A stretch of DNA of 5,535 nt. Source: Desulfuromonadales bacterium (lineage in GTDB: Bacteria; Desulfobacterota; Desulfuromonadia; Desulfuromonadales; BM103). The stretch is taken from the NCBI GenBank assembly GCA_030640215.1, contig DAOWJU010000219.1, forward strand, positions 1 through 5,535, given 5' to 3'. The notes below the pieces were generated by a model. That model saw only the letters and a list, made by a program, of their open reading frames with translations. It searched no databases and was not told the origin of the DNA. The position numbers were made by a program, and so were the translations under genes. Each line of letters starts with the position of its first letter. Within the stretch, counting starts at the first letter, position 1. Shown here piece by piece: positions 5,482 to 5,535 of the stretch.

Positions 5482-5535
5482 GTAACTCTTTGCGCACAAG
5501 CAACCCTTTGCAAAAGGCTCGCGGCTGGCCCCGCG
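5478..5535 (+). CDS. Start of a third operon gene, product unknown (19 codons in window)
   Basis: An ATG at 5478 overlaps the TGA of the preceding gene (ATGA) and opens a frame that runs to the window edge, beginning MSNSLRTSNPLQKARGWP. There is no good Shine-Dalgarno sequence of its own, which fits translation re-initiation after the upstream stop. The short basic, polar N-terminus shows no signal peptide and would suit the cytoplasmic tail of an inner-membrane protein, but this is too little to identify it. LolA-like genes often sit beside RND/MMPL-type exporters; whether that holds here cannot be seen. Confidence 0.5.
   Translation, partial: MSNSLRTSNPLQKARGWPR

Overview
The window looks like chromosomal DNA from a Gram-negative bacterium. 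It holds a secreted Gly-rich repeat adhesin, a LolA-like periplasmic protein with a signal peptide, and a full-length UvrC. A GEMM-I riboswitch with A at the ligand-selecting position (the cyclic AMP-GMP type, best known from Geobacter and relatives) suggests a Desulfuromonadales/Geobacterales-type deltaproteobacterium. That placement is an inference; no marker gene proves it.

Layout. Positions 1-1727 (minus strand) hold the first 575 codons of a very large, glycine-rich, repetitive surface protein whose 3' end lies beyond the window. It is easily missed because it has no stop codon here and its antisense frames give long proline-rich ORFs. Positions 1728-1983 hold its control region, read on the minus strand in this order: an extended -10 promoter, a GEMM-I aptamer, a possible antiterminator, an intrinsic terminator, then the ribosome binding site. 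Positions 2076-3902 (minus) encode UvrC, the nucleotide-excision-repair endonuclease, with a GTG start. Positions 3903-4042 are a divergent intergenic region with a perfect 10-bp inverted repeat and overlapping candidate promoters. Positions 4043-5535 (plus) form an apparent operon: a LolA-like periplasmic protein, a stand-alone cyclic-nucleotide-binding-domain protein, and the first 19 codons of a third gene joined by an ATGA overlap.

How the parts relate. The clearest regulatory story is that the adhesin transcript must pass a second-messenger aptamer followed by a terminator. Adhesin synthesis, and so probably surface attachment, would then be set by a cyclic dinucleotide, most likely 3',3'-cGAMP because of the A at the ligand-contacting position. 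The plus-strand operon combines a cell-envelope protein with a cyclic-nucleotide sensor that has no DNA-binding domain. Nothing in the sequence ties that operon functionally to the adhesin or to uvrC; UvrC is a housekeeping neighbour.
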